Under the pieces are notes generated by a model. That model was not told where the DNA came from, ran no database searches, and worked only from the letters and a program-made list of their open reading frames with translations. This document shows, in pieces, positions 1 through 6,935 of a stretch of 17,722 nt of DNA. Positions within the stretch are counted from its first letter, which is position 1. Each line of letters starts with the position of its first letter. This stretch comes from Clostridiales bacterium (GTDB lineage Bacteria > Bacillota > Clostridia > Oscillospirales > Oscillospiraceae). The stretch covers positions 1-17,722 of the forward strand of contig VSNB01000034.1 in NCBI GenBank assembly GCA_009774055.1, read 5' to 3'. Made by a program: the position numbers and the translations under genes.

Positions 1-284
1 AATCTACGTGTTCCATGCTGTCTATTTTACCACTTTCTGCATCTTTTTTCTAGATTGTTTTTCAGAAGTAATAGATCTCACGCTGCGTCCTGATCTCACG
101 GCTAAACCCCGCAGGCATCTCTCTCGGTACACCGTAGATAGCCGTCTCCACCTTCATCCCCTCGGCAGTCGGCGTAGTCAGGGTAGTCGGTTCCACTGAT
201 GAACGGGAGGCTGTTAGGGTACGACTACGGTTTAAGAATGGCAGAGATACGGAAGCCACTGTCCCACTATCAGACCTTAACCGT
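1..284 (+). other. Element DNA upstream of the helicase-like gene, with a likely broken 5' coding part
   Basis: No intact gene is visible here. In the frame of the downstream helicase-like gene, the stretch from 138 to 284 is open. It reads as plausible protein (for example VRVRLRFKNGRDTEATVPLS just before the first called codon), so the real gene probably extends upstream. An in-frame TAG lies at 135-137, and TAA and TAG lie at 69-74. No ATG, GTG or TTG with a ribosome binding site is seen in that frame between 75 and 284. The likely explanations are a decayed 5' end, a nonsense mutation, or an upstream frameshift. An antisense frame is also open across this stretch but has no ribosome binding site and no recognisable family, so I treat it as a shadow. 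Confidence 0.45.
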
Positions 285-1736
285 GTGGATTGGTTCAAGA
301 TAGACCATCGCTGCCTGACGAACTCGGAGTACCGTCGGGCCAGAGGGTACATTGCCGATACTATCCGCGCTGCGGTCAGCAACGTCCCTGTGGAGAAACG
401 GTACGTCCTTGACCGGACGGGGATTCATCATATCGGTGATTCTATTGTATTTGTTGCGGGGAACCAGGTCATCACCCAGTCTTCTGCACCGAGAACTGAT
501 CCAGACTTTGAACTGGGACAGCTCCCGTTCCGTCTAGATATTGACGAGAATATCGACATCAGTACGGCTATTGACCGCATGATGCGGCTAATCCGCCTTA
601 GTCCTGAGATTGGCTCAGTCCTTGCGGCACACACAATCTCTGGAATTATCAGGGCAGCTTTCAAAGAGGCTGGCATGACCCCCTGTGCGGTGTTGGTCAT
701 TGTCGGAAAATCCGGGATGCTGAAATCGCACTATGTTCCCCATTTAGTTCAGCTTTACAATCGAGCCGATGGAATCGGCCCTGCTACCCGGTTCAACTCG
801 ACAAAGAGGTTTATTGAGGACACGCTATACGAACACAGCGAGTGTACAGCGGTTCTTGATGATCTGCACACAGCAGAATCCAGAGGTATCAAACGGCAGA
901 ATGAGGACACCGCCGAGGAAATTATTCGACGCATAGCCGATGATACGGGGCGTGGGCGGATGGATGGAAAGGCACAGGTGCAACGGAGCTTCCGGGGCAA
1001 CGCTGTGTTCATCGGCGAGTACACTATTGGCAAGGCGTCCACAATCCCCCGCGCACTGGTAGTAAACATCACGGAACCACCTAACGGTGCGGTCCTGGAT
1101 GAATACCAACGCAATCGCCCACTTCTGGTATCGACCTTCTACTACTACTTCATCCGATGGTATGTTGACCATTTCAATGAGATTCGGGATTCCATTGACG
1201 CAAAGCTTACTCAGCTACGCAGGGCGACGGATTCCTCCACTACTCACGGTAGGCTACGGGATACCCAGTTCTACCTTGAGATTTCCTACATGGTGTTGCT
1301 GGAGTTTTGCAAGGATTCTGGGTTCTGCTCTGAAGAAGATGCCAAGGATACATATCAGAGCTTCAGCACCCAGCTTCGCACACTGGTACAGGCACAAGAG
1401 ACTCGATTCAAGGAGAGCATCGAGGTAAAGACGATAGACTATCTTGACCTTATTCGGGATCTTTATAAGCAAGGAGCATTTCATCTGGCAAAGGATGCAG
1501 AGAACTTCAAGCCTGAAAAACATGATGGTTTGATTTACTATGACTGCCTTTGCCTGAGAGGTAAGCGTCTGGAGAAGAAGCTCCTGAGCTTCACCCCAAG
1601 CCTCAGCTTTGTCGATTGTATCAGCTATTTGCTGTCTAAGGGTGCGCTAAAGCTGGTCGAGAGCAAGAACACCGTGCAGATCAACGGCACTGGTGGCAAA
1701 CGGTTCTACGCTATCAAACTCAGTAAGCTACGATAA
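285..1736 (+). CDS. Mobile-element P-loop ATPase, helicase/primase-like, probably 5'-truncated
   Basis: This 483-residue product resembles the DUF927-type helicase/primase-associated ATPases carried by integrative elements and phages, which act in element replication. What is seen: a degenerate Walker A (GKSGMLKS, residues 141-148, with Leu where the glycine before the lysine is usual), a Walker B-like TAVLDD (188-193), and a later FIGEYTIG...PRALVV segment that fits a sensor/arginine-finger region. The C-terminal 150 residues look like a winged-helix-type tail (SFVDCISYLLSKGALKLV). The GTG at 285 is only the first possible start: it has no ribosome binding site, and the frame continues upstream in protein-like sequence to a TAG at 135. 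GC content and codon use are lower than in the host genes after 5486. The family assignment is by overall pattern and is moderate. The presence of a long intact open frame is certain. Confidence 0.6.
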   Translation: MDWFKIDHRCLTNSEYRRARGYIADTIRAAVSNVPVEKRYVLDRTGIHHIGDSIVFVAGNQVITQSSAPRTDPDFELGQLPFRLDIDENIDISTAIDRMMRLIRLSPEIGSVLAAHTISGIIRAAFKEAGMTPCAVLVIVGKSGMLKSHYVPHLVQLYNRADGIGPATRFNSTKRFIEDTLYEHSECTAVLDDLHTAESRGIKRQNEDTAEEIIRRIADDTGRGRMDGKAQVQRSFRGNAVFIGEYTIGKASTIPRALVVNITEPPNGAVLDEYQRNRPLLVSTFYYYFIRWYVDHFNEIRDSIDAKLTQLRRATDSSTTHGRLRDTQFYLEISYMVLLEFCKDSGFCSEEDAKDTYQSFSTQLRTLVQAQETRFKESIEVKTIDYLDLIRDLYKQGAFHLAKDAENFKPEKHDGLIYYDCLCLRGKRLEKKLLSFTPSLSFVDCISYLLSKGALKLVESKNTVQINGTGGKRFYAIKLSKLR

Positions 1737-2016
1737 GAGCGCAATTTAGGGGACGGTGTTTCCACCCCCTGAAAAATGAACTTCGCGCAGGCTGCGTAAA
1801 TCGACAGCCGAAGCCATCCTGCGGCCCTCTGGACTGTGGGTGGTCCTCTCCCTGCGAGGTGAGGAAAATGCACAGAGAAGTACGGGTTCCCTTCGTAATG
1901 CGATGCCGCCGTATCTCTTCTGCCTTTGACTACATATTCTCTTGATAGCACACAGGAAGTACGGTTTCGATGTACTACTTCCGGCTCTGCTCTCATAGGA
2001 TTGGACGAGGCATCAA
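1737..2016 (+). other. Intergenic region of the element with a repeated motif
   Basis: No supported gene is seen in these 280 bases. There is a direct repeat of the motif GAAGTACGG(G)TTYC at about 1878-1892 and 1952-1966. The second copy also forms an imperfect inverted repeat with TACTTCC near 1974-1980. This could be an operator for the small gene that follows or a remnant of an older gene. A TTGACT occurs at about 1927 but has no well-placed -10 box. Confidence 0.3.
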
Positions 2017-2037
2017 GGAGGAGGTGGCAATGCCGCA

Positions 2038-2223
2038 ATGAAGAAGCGCAAGCTCAACTACCGGTTCCACGATCCCAACCCAGCGGCAGTGACCGCCGAC
2101 TACATACTAAAAATTTTAATTGAGGCCAACGCGGGAAAGGTGGAGGCGGCAATACAAAATGCCGCCGATACCACCCTCGCTGCCGATGAGGGACCGGATC
2201 GCTGCCAGGGACACTCCGCATGA
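2038..2223 (+). CDS. Small conserved mobile-element protein, 61 residues, function unknown
   Basis: The protein begins MKKRKLNYRFHDPNP and continues into a short helical segment (TADYILKILIEANAGKVEAAI). I recognise this kind of small basic-N-terminus protein as a frequent neighbour of serine recombinases in clostridial elements, but no function is known to me. A strong ribosome binding site GGAGGAGG lies at 2017-2024. It is better placed for an ATG at 2030, which reads only MPQ and stops in a TGA at 2039-2041 that overlaps the ATG at 2038. The gene may therefore be translated by coupling to that three-codon leader, or directly with long spacing. Its stop codon falls inside the loop of the following terminator. 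Confidence 0.65.
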   Translation: MKKRKLNYRFHDPNPAAVTADYILKILIEANAGKVEAAIQNAADTTLAADEGPDRCQGHSA

Positions 2224-2243
2224 TGCGGGGTGTCCCCTTTTTT
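2209..2243 (+). terminator. Rho-independent terminator after the small element gene
   Basis: The arms GGACACTCCGC and GCGGGGTGTCC pair around a short loop that contains the stop codon of the preceding gene, and six T residues follow at 2238-2243. It separates the + strand genes from the convergent ATPase gene, whose stop is at 2247. The minus-strand reading has no T-run after the stem, so it should act on the + strand only. Confidence 0.85.
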
Positions 2244-2246
2244 GCC

Positions 2247-3647
2247 CTACACCTCATAGTATTCCAGTATATCCGCATACTCCACCAGCGTCACATTGCC
2301 TAACTCAGTTGCCCTTTCCATACAGCCCTTGGTAAAGCCGGACTTAGAGAACAGAAAGCAGTACACCTTACTGTGTTGGAACAGATGGCTGCGGTGAACC
2401 AGTGTTTCCAATACCCCCAGGTCAACTCGTTCATTTGTCCACTTGCACTCGCCAAAGAGGGCGGTGGTCTTGTCCTGTTCCCCCAGTATGTCGATCTCCG
2501 CCTGGGCCTTTTCAACAGGATCATTCCCCCACCAGCGACCCAGGGAAGCAAACTCCACCGGGGAGCGCCCATTCAGCAGCAGCTTCCAAAGATACTGTTT
2601 ACATATCTCTTCAAACACCTTGCCCATGTAGTGGTCGAGCTGCGGCGCGATGCGCTGGTACACCAGGTCAGCGGCTCCACGGGCAATCAAGGAGTTGTTC
2701 TCCAACACAAAGCGATGCCAGAAGCGGAACATGTTGTCCTCGATGGAGTACAGGGACTTACGGGAAGCCTTCTCTCCATAGGGCGTCTCCTTCTGCACGA
2801 TCCCCAGGCTGATTAAGTTCTTGATGTAGCTGGCGCAGACGTTGGTATCCTCTCCCACCTTGCTTGAAATCTCAGACATCCGGGAGGCTCCCGCGGCAAT
2901 CGCCGTAATAATTGCCGTGTAGATGGCCGGTTCCCGTACCTCCTGTTTCAGAAGGTTCACCGGCTCCTCATAGAGAAAGGAAATGGGGTTGAGAAAGGTA
3001 TTTTTGATGTTTTCCTCAATAGTCAGCCTGTCGTTGATTTGCAGCAGGTATTGCGGTGTCCCTCCGACGATCCCGTAGGCCAGCGCCTTGTCCTCGCCCT
3101 TGAAGTGACTGAAATAGTGGCAGGTCTCCTCGAAGTCGAAGGGCAGCAGCTTCATCTGTGCCGTGCGCCTGCCGTAGAGCGGGGCCTTGTATGCCAACAC
3201 CTGATCCTCCATATAGGACATGGACGAGCCGCAGAGGATCAACATCAGCTTGGAGGTATCCTTATTTTTGTCGATCAGGAGCTGCAAGGTGGAGGCAAGG
3301 CTTTTGGAGGACCGTGCCACATAGGGGTACTCATCCAGCACGAGGATCACCCGTTCCTTCTCCGCCATCTTAAAAACACATTCCAGCGCCGCCTGGAAGG
3401 ACACGAAGGAAGTCTCCGCCGCAATGCCGCTGGCGTACTCCAGGATGCTCTTGCTGAGGTTCTCCAGGTTCTGCTTGGCATTGCTCTCCACGCCCATGAA
3501 ATAGATAGCTTTCTTACCCTGGATAAACTGGGTCAGAAGGGCTGTCTTTCCCACGCGGCGGCGGCCATACACAACTGCAAACTCAAACTTGCCTGATGCG
3601 TATAGTTGCTCCAGCGATTTCAACTCCCGCTCTCTTCCGATAAACAT
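2247..3647 (-). CDS. AAA-type ATPase with C-terminal DUF234/nuclease-like domain
   Basis: This is an ATPase_2 (PF01637-type) protein of the archaeal-type ATPase family with a DUF234-like C-terminus. Counting from a GTG two codons upstream, the Walker A is GRRRVGKT (30-37), Walker B is VILVLDEY (102-109), the sensor strand is LILCGSSMSYM (139-149), and a GIVGGTPQYL segment (194-203) is typical of the family. The C-terminal EID...ECK pattern (Asp388, Glu402, Lys404) fits a PD-(D/E)XK nuclease fold. The cellular role of these proteins is unclear, and many sit in genomic islands as cargo. I chose the ATG at 3647 because a GGGGG Shine-Dalgarno lies 7 bases before it; the GTG at 3653 is too close. 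The gene has its own strong promoter, divergent from the recombinase. Confidence 0.85.
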   Translation of the reverse strand: MFIGRERELKSLEQLYASGKFEFAVVYGRRRVGKTALLTQFIQGKKAIYFMGVESNAKQNLENLSKSILEYASGIAAETSFVSFQAALECVFKMAEKERVILVLDEYPYVARSSKSLASTLQLLIDKNKDTSKLMLILCGSSMSYMEDQVLAYKAPLYGRRTAQMKLLPFDFEETCHYFSHFKGEDKALAYGIVGGTPQYLLQINDRLTIEENIKNTFLNPISFLYEEPVNLLKQEVREPAIYTAIITAIAAGASRMSEISSKVGEDTNVCASYIKNLISLGIVQKETPYGEKASRKSLYSIEDNMFRFWHRFVLENNSLIARGAADLVYQRIAPQLDHYMGKVFEEICKQYLWKLLLNGRSPVEFASLGRWWGNDPVEKAQAEIDILGEQDKTTALFGECKWTNERVDLGVLETLVHRSHLFQHSKVYCFLFSKSGFTKGCMERATELGNVTLVEYADILEYYEV

Positions 3648-3672
3648 AGCCACACCCCCATTCTTCTCATTT

Positions 3673-3702
3673 AGTATACCACATCAGCCACAAGTTAGTC
3701 AA
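3673..3702 (-). promoter_or_regulatory. Promoter of the DUF234-type ATPase gene
   Basis: On the minus strand TTGACT and TATACT are separated by 18 bases, about 25 bases upstream of the ATPase start. It is a near-consensus vegetative promoter and is divergent from the recombinase promoter. Confidence 0.75.
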
Positions 3703-3740
3703 TCATGATCTACTAAAGGTAGTTCCACTAAATTTCGGCA

Positions 3741-3769
3741 TTGATTCTCTAGCGAAGGTGTGCTATCAT
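3741..3769 (+). promoter_or_regulatory. Promoter of the serine recombinase gene
   Basis: TTGATT (3741-3746) and TATCAT (3764-3769) are separated by 17 bases, a good sigma-A fit. The overlapping CATACA at 3767-3772 also resembles a sigma-E -10 element (CATACA..T), but I see no matching sigma-E -35 at the proper distance. A short inverted repeat, CTAC...GTAG (3710-3722), lies between the two divergent promoters and could be an operator. Confidence 0.6.
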
Positions 3770-3813
3770 ACAGATATAGTAGAACGTCTTGATTTTAATG
3801 GAGAGGTTTACCT

Positions 3814-5349
3814 ATGAACATTGCCGCTTACTGCCGTGTCTCCACGGAGAAAGAAGACCAGCTCAACAGTCTGGAGGCACAGAAGGAGTTCTTCTCTGAG
3901 TACACCCAGCGTACCGGAGACACCCTCATCCGCCTGTACGCTGACGAGGGCCTGTCCGGCACGAAGATCAAGAACCGTAAGGAGTTCCTGCGCATGATGG
4001 CGGACGCCGAGCACCACTTGTTCGACATGGTGGTAGTCAAGGACATCTCCCGCTTTGCCCGGAACACGGTTGACCTGCTGCAAAATGTCCGCAGGCTGAA
4101 GGCCCTGGGCATCGAGACCCAGTTCCTCACCGCCAACATGACCAGCATGGGCAACAGCGAGTTTGTTTTAACCATCTTCGGTGCGCTGGCTCAGGAGGAG
4201 AGTGCCAACACCTCCAAACGGGTGAAGTTCGGCAAGAAGCTGAACGCCGAGAAGGGGCGTGTCCCAAACATCGTCTATGGCTACGACAAGACCATCGGCG
4301 ACTACTTCAACCTGACCATCAACGAGGAGGAGGCTGCTGTCATCCGTCAGATCTATCACTGGTACACCCAGGAGGGCTACGGTTCCGCTAAGATTGCCAA
4401 TATGTTGAATGAGCGAGGATTAAAGACCAAGCGCAACTGTCAGTGGAGCCAGAACGCTGTGGGCCACATCCTGCGGAATGAGCTATACACAGGAAAAGTC
4501 ATCAACGGCAAGCAGGAGGTTACAGACTTCCTCACAGGCCAGAGAGCAGATAAGGACGAAACCGACTGGATCGTAGTGGACAAGCCTGAACTGCGCATCA
4601 TTGACGATGAGACCTTCCAACAGGCTCAGGAGGTCCTGCACTCGCGCCACAGTGCCTTCAAAATGACCCGAGAGCGCCAGAGCAATAAGCACCTGTTCTC
4701 CACCCTCATCAAGTGCAAGGAGTGCGGCTGGTCCTTCCGCCGTACCGTCCGAACCTATAAAAATACCTATGTCCGCTGGGTCTGCTCTGGCCACAACGGG
4801 CGGGGAGCTGACAGTTGCCCCAACGCCGTGACGGTGGACGAGGAAGAGCTGATTGAGGTCTTGCAGGAATACTTTGCCGGTCTGCTGAAATCAAAGAAGT
4901 TGGTCATCAGTTACGTGGTAAGCCAATTCCAGAAAGTCTACAAGGCCAAGGACGAGAATCTGGACTACGAGAGAGAATTGACCACCCAGCTTGCCAAGCT
5001 GCAAAAGACCCGGCAGAAGTACATGGATATGTACGCCGATGACCTGATCTCCCGTGACGAGCTGAACGCCAAGATCGGCGGGATGCGCAAGGAGATTGAG
5101 CGGCTGGAAAATGAGCTGAAAATGATCTCCTACAACCTGACAAAAGGGGAGCAGCTGGAGAGCGTCCTGACCAGCACCTTCAGGGAGATCGAGGACATTA
5201 CGGACGTACACCAGATGACCAACACCCAGCTTAAGCGTATTATACAGAAGATCGAAGTGGATAAGGAGGGGAATGTTGACATCTATCTGCGTCTTTTGGG
5301 TGATTTGGGTCTGGACAGTACCGTTCTAATTAGCGATAACCATACATAA
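3814..5349 (+). CDS. Large serine site-specific recombinase (integrase) of the element
   Basis: This is a complete large serine recombinase of 511 residues that should catalyse integration and excision of the element. The resolvase domain covers about residues 2-145, with Arg8 and the nucleophile Ser10 in AAYCRVST and conserved Arg80 and Arg83 in DISRFAR. The recombinase DNA-binding domain follows (about 160-270). Next comes a zinc ribbon with Cys301, Cys304, Cys324 and Cys335, and then a long coiled-coil segment (about 380-445). The ribosome binding site GGAGAGG lies 7 bases before the ATG. The last codons lie on the chromosomal junction: the TAA at 5347-5349 is shared, in another frame, with codons of the spoIIID remnant. 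The gene is intact, so excision is possible in principle. Length and layout match SpoIVCA-type and integrative-element recombinases. Confidence 0.96.
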   Translation: MNIAAYCRVSTEKEDQLNSLEAQKEFFSEYTQRTGDTLIRLYADEGLSGTKIKNRKEFLRMMADAEHHLFDMVVVKDISRFARNTVDLLQNVRRLKALGIETQFLTANMTSMGNSEFVLTIFGALAQEESANTSKRVKFGKKLNAEKGRVPNIVYGYDKTIGDYFNLTINEEEAAVIRQIYHWYTQEGYGSAKIANMLNERGLKTKRNCQWSQNAVGHILRNELYTGKVINGKQEVTDFLTGQRADKDETDWIVVDKPELRIIDDETFQQAQEVLHSRHSAFKMTRERQSNKHLFSTLIKCKECGWSFRRTVRTYKNTYVRWVCSGHNGRGADSCPNAVTVDEEELIEVLQEYFAGLLKSKKLVISYVVSQFQKVYKAKDENLDYERELTTQLAKLQKTRQKYMDMYADDLISRDELNAKIGGMRKEIERLENELKMISYNLTKGEQLESVLTSTFREIEDITDVHQMTNTQLKRIIQKIEVDKEGNVDIYLRLLGDLGLDSTVLISDNHT

Positions 5350-5352
5350 GGA
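5336..5352 (+). other. spoIIID: Probable attachment junction (attR) between element and spoIIID
   Basis: The recombinase reading frame stops at 5349, while the spoIIID frame becomes recognisable from about 5339 (T-I-H-K-D). The crossover must lie near this point. The exact core cannot be set because the other junction is outside the window. Confidence 0.6.
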
Positions 5353-5485
5353 TATCCAGGAACGCCTGCCCCTATACAACAGAAGCCTCTATCTGCAGGT
5401 AAAGGAAGTGCTGGACGAGAACAAGGCGGAGCGGCATATCCGGGGGGGGATCGCCACCCGGCGCAAATATCGCGGCGAGCCGTAG
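5339..5485 (+). pseudogene. spoIIID: 3' part of spoIIID, cut off from its 5' half by the element
   Basis: The frame reads TIHKD, then ERLPLYNRSLYLQVKEVLDE and RHIRGG.ATRRKY, ending in TAG at 5483-5485. This is the C-terminal half of the mother-cell sporulation regulator SpoIIID: the end of the helix-turn-helix (normally ...STVHKD.TERLP) plus the basic C-terminal tail with the NKxxRHxRGGxATxxKY signature. About 37 N-terminal residues expected from the family are missing, and 46 are present from HKD onward. There is no start codon or ribosome binding site, so it cannot be expressed as it stands. The coding part shows no decay, which fits either a recent insertion or a gene that is rejoined by excision. 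The protein normally controls sigma-E regulon genes in the mother cell only. Confidence 0.88.
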
Positions 5486-5526
5486 ACGCCTGACGGAATA
5501 GGAAAAATCATCAGGAGGACAGAGCC

Positions 5527-5790
5527 ATGAAGCCTTGCCATAAGCCAAAAGCGTCTACCCGCCGTCCGCCGCGGCTGTCCCAGACGGCCGCCCGGCCCGC
5601 GCCGTCGGGCTGCGCCTTGTCCCAGCCGCCGGTACACCGCTACGTCCACCCCATCCGCGCTGCCCGGCCCGCGCCCCGCAGCTGCGTGGAGGACCTGCTG
5701 GCCGACGTGCTGGAGACGCTCTCCCGGCAGTCGGAGCAGCTGGAGGAGGTGCTGCGGCGGCTGGAAGGAGACAACTCGGATACAATGTAA
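5527..5790 (+). CDS. Small hypothetical protein with C-terminal coiled coil
   Basis: This 87-residue frame is preceded by AGGAGG (5512-5517) at normal spacing, which makes it credible. The N-terminal two thirds are rich in Pro, Arg and Ala and look disordered. The C-terminal 35 residues (CVEDLLADVLETLSRQ, then EQLEEVLRRLE) have a heptad leucine pattern fit for a short coiled coil or dimerisation helix. I do not recognise the family. It lies 41 bases after the spoIIID stop, so in the uninterrupted chromosome it is probably co-transcribed with spoIIID and may belong to the sporulation programme. The element separates it from that promoter. Confidence 0.6.
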   Translation: MKPCHKPKASTRRPPRLSQTAARPAPSGCALSQPPVHRYVHPIRAARPAPRSCVEDLLADVLETLSRQSEQLEEVLRRLEGDNSDTM

Positions 5791-5818
5791 ACAAATGGTG
5801 ACAATTTTTTAGCCCCGC

Positions 5819-5847
5819 TTGTGTTATAGTCCCTTTGCGAGTATAAT
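5819..5847 (+). promoter_or_regulatory. Promoter of the LCP / exoprotein operon
   Basis: TTGTGT (5819-5824) is followed after 17 bases by a perfect TATAAT (5842-5847), 57 bases before the LCP start codon. Confidence 0.7.
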
Positions 5848-5903
5848 AAGGGCTGACGCGATCCAGCGCCGATCTCTTCAGCAGCACAAGGAGCAAGAAA
5901 TCC

Positions 5904-6917
5904 ATGAGGCGCAGCAAAAGAAAAACCAGCGGCCTGCAGGCTGCCGCCGTGGCGGCGGTCTGCATCCTGTTCGTAGCAACCGCCCTTCTGGGGCTGTACA
6001 AATGCTTTTCCAAGGAGCCCACCCCCAGGCCGGACCAGTCCAAGAGCGCATCCGCGCCGGAGGACGACGGCCCTCTGGAGCCGGGGGACGCCGCTTCCGA
6101 CGCCCTGGGCGCCGGACAGCGAAAGGAGCATTTTCACACCATCCTCCTGGGGGGACTGGACGATGAAAACGGCGGCAGCGACACCAACCTCCTGGTGGCG
6201 GTGGACGCGCAGAACAAGCGCATCGACGTGGTCAGCCTCCCCCGAGACACGCTGCTGGATGTGTCCTGGTCGGTGAAGAAGCTGAACAACGCCTACCACC
6301 ACGGCGGCTTCACCCAGACTATGGCGGAGGTAACCCGCCTGCTGGGCATCCCGGTAGACCACTACGTCACCGTGAAGCTGAATGCCTTCGAGGAACTGGT
6401 GGACGCCATTGGGGGGGTGGAATTCGACATCCCAGTAGATATGGACTACGATGACCCCTACCAGGGCCTCAGCATCCACTTCCCCAAGGGCCCTCGCCTC
6501 CTGAACGGAGAGGACGCGCTGAAGGTGGTCCGCTGGCGGCAGAACAACGACGGCAGCGGCTACGCCACCGCCGACATCGGCCGCATCGGCACCCAGCAGG
6601 CGTTCCTCATGGCGGCGGCCAGACAGATGCTCCATATCTCCAACTGGGACAAGGTCCGCACCTATGCGGAGATTTTCCAGGAGCAGGTGGACACGGACCT
6701 GGAGCTGGCCAACCTTATCTGGCTGGGGGAGCAGGCTTTGACCGCAGGCAGCGAGAACATCACCTTCCACACCCTCCCCGGCGACGGAGCGGGCTACTAT
6801 AAGGGCGCATCCTACTACGTGCTGGACCGGGAGGCCGTGCTGGAGCTGGTGAATACATATTTCAATCCCTACCAGCGTGAGCTGACCCTGGAGGATATGC
6901 ACATTCTGGTGCCGTAA
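5904..6917 (+). CDS. LCP (LytR-CpsA-Psr) family cell-wall glycopolymer ligase
   Basis: LCP proteins transfer wall teichoic acid or other glycopolymers from a lipid carrier to peptidoglycan on the outer face of the membrane. The 337-residue product has a basic cytoplasmic start, one membrane segment (about 11-33), a low-complexity linker (40-72), and a single LCP domain. Diagnostic motifs are SDTNLLVAV (92-100), SLPRDT (111-116), KKLNNAY (125-131) and the later LNGEDALKVVRWR with a following GRIGTQQ segment. The Arg and Asp residues in these motifs bind the pyrophosphate and the metal. The ATG has AAGGAG 10 bases upstream. The secreted SLH/transglutaminase gene follows after 18 bases and probably shares the transcript. 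It is of normal length and nothing appears broken. Confidence 0.93.
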   Translation: MRRSKRKTSGLQAAAVAAVCILFVATALLGLYKCFSKEPTPRPDQSKSASAPEDDGPLEPGDAASDALGAGQRKEHFHTILLGGLDDENGGSDTNLLVAVDAQNKRIDVVSLPRDTLLDVSWSVKKLNNAYHHGGFTQTMAEVTRLLGIPVDHYVTVKLNAFEELVDAIGGVEFDIPVDMDYDDPYQGLSIHFPKGPRLLNGEDALKVVRWRQNNDGSGYATADIGRIGTQQAFLMAAARQMLHISNWDKVRTYAEIFQEQVDTDLELANLIWLGEQALTAGSENITFHTLPGDGAGYYKGASYYVLDREAVLELVNTYFNPYQRELTLEDMHILVP

Positions 6918-6935
6918 GAAAATAGGAGTGTACGA

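Noticed and set aside
62..382. Antisense 106-codon open frame at the left end
   Set aside because: It has no ribosome binding site and no recognisable family, and it overlaps a stretch whose sense frame continues the helicase-like protein.
1737..2016. Origin of transfer or attachment site in the element
   Set aside because: Only short direct repeats are visible, with no relaxase gene in the window to support it.
5339..5485. Independent short gene
   Set aside because: There is no start codon or ribosome binding site, and its sequence is only the second half of SpoIIID.
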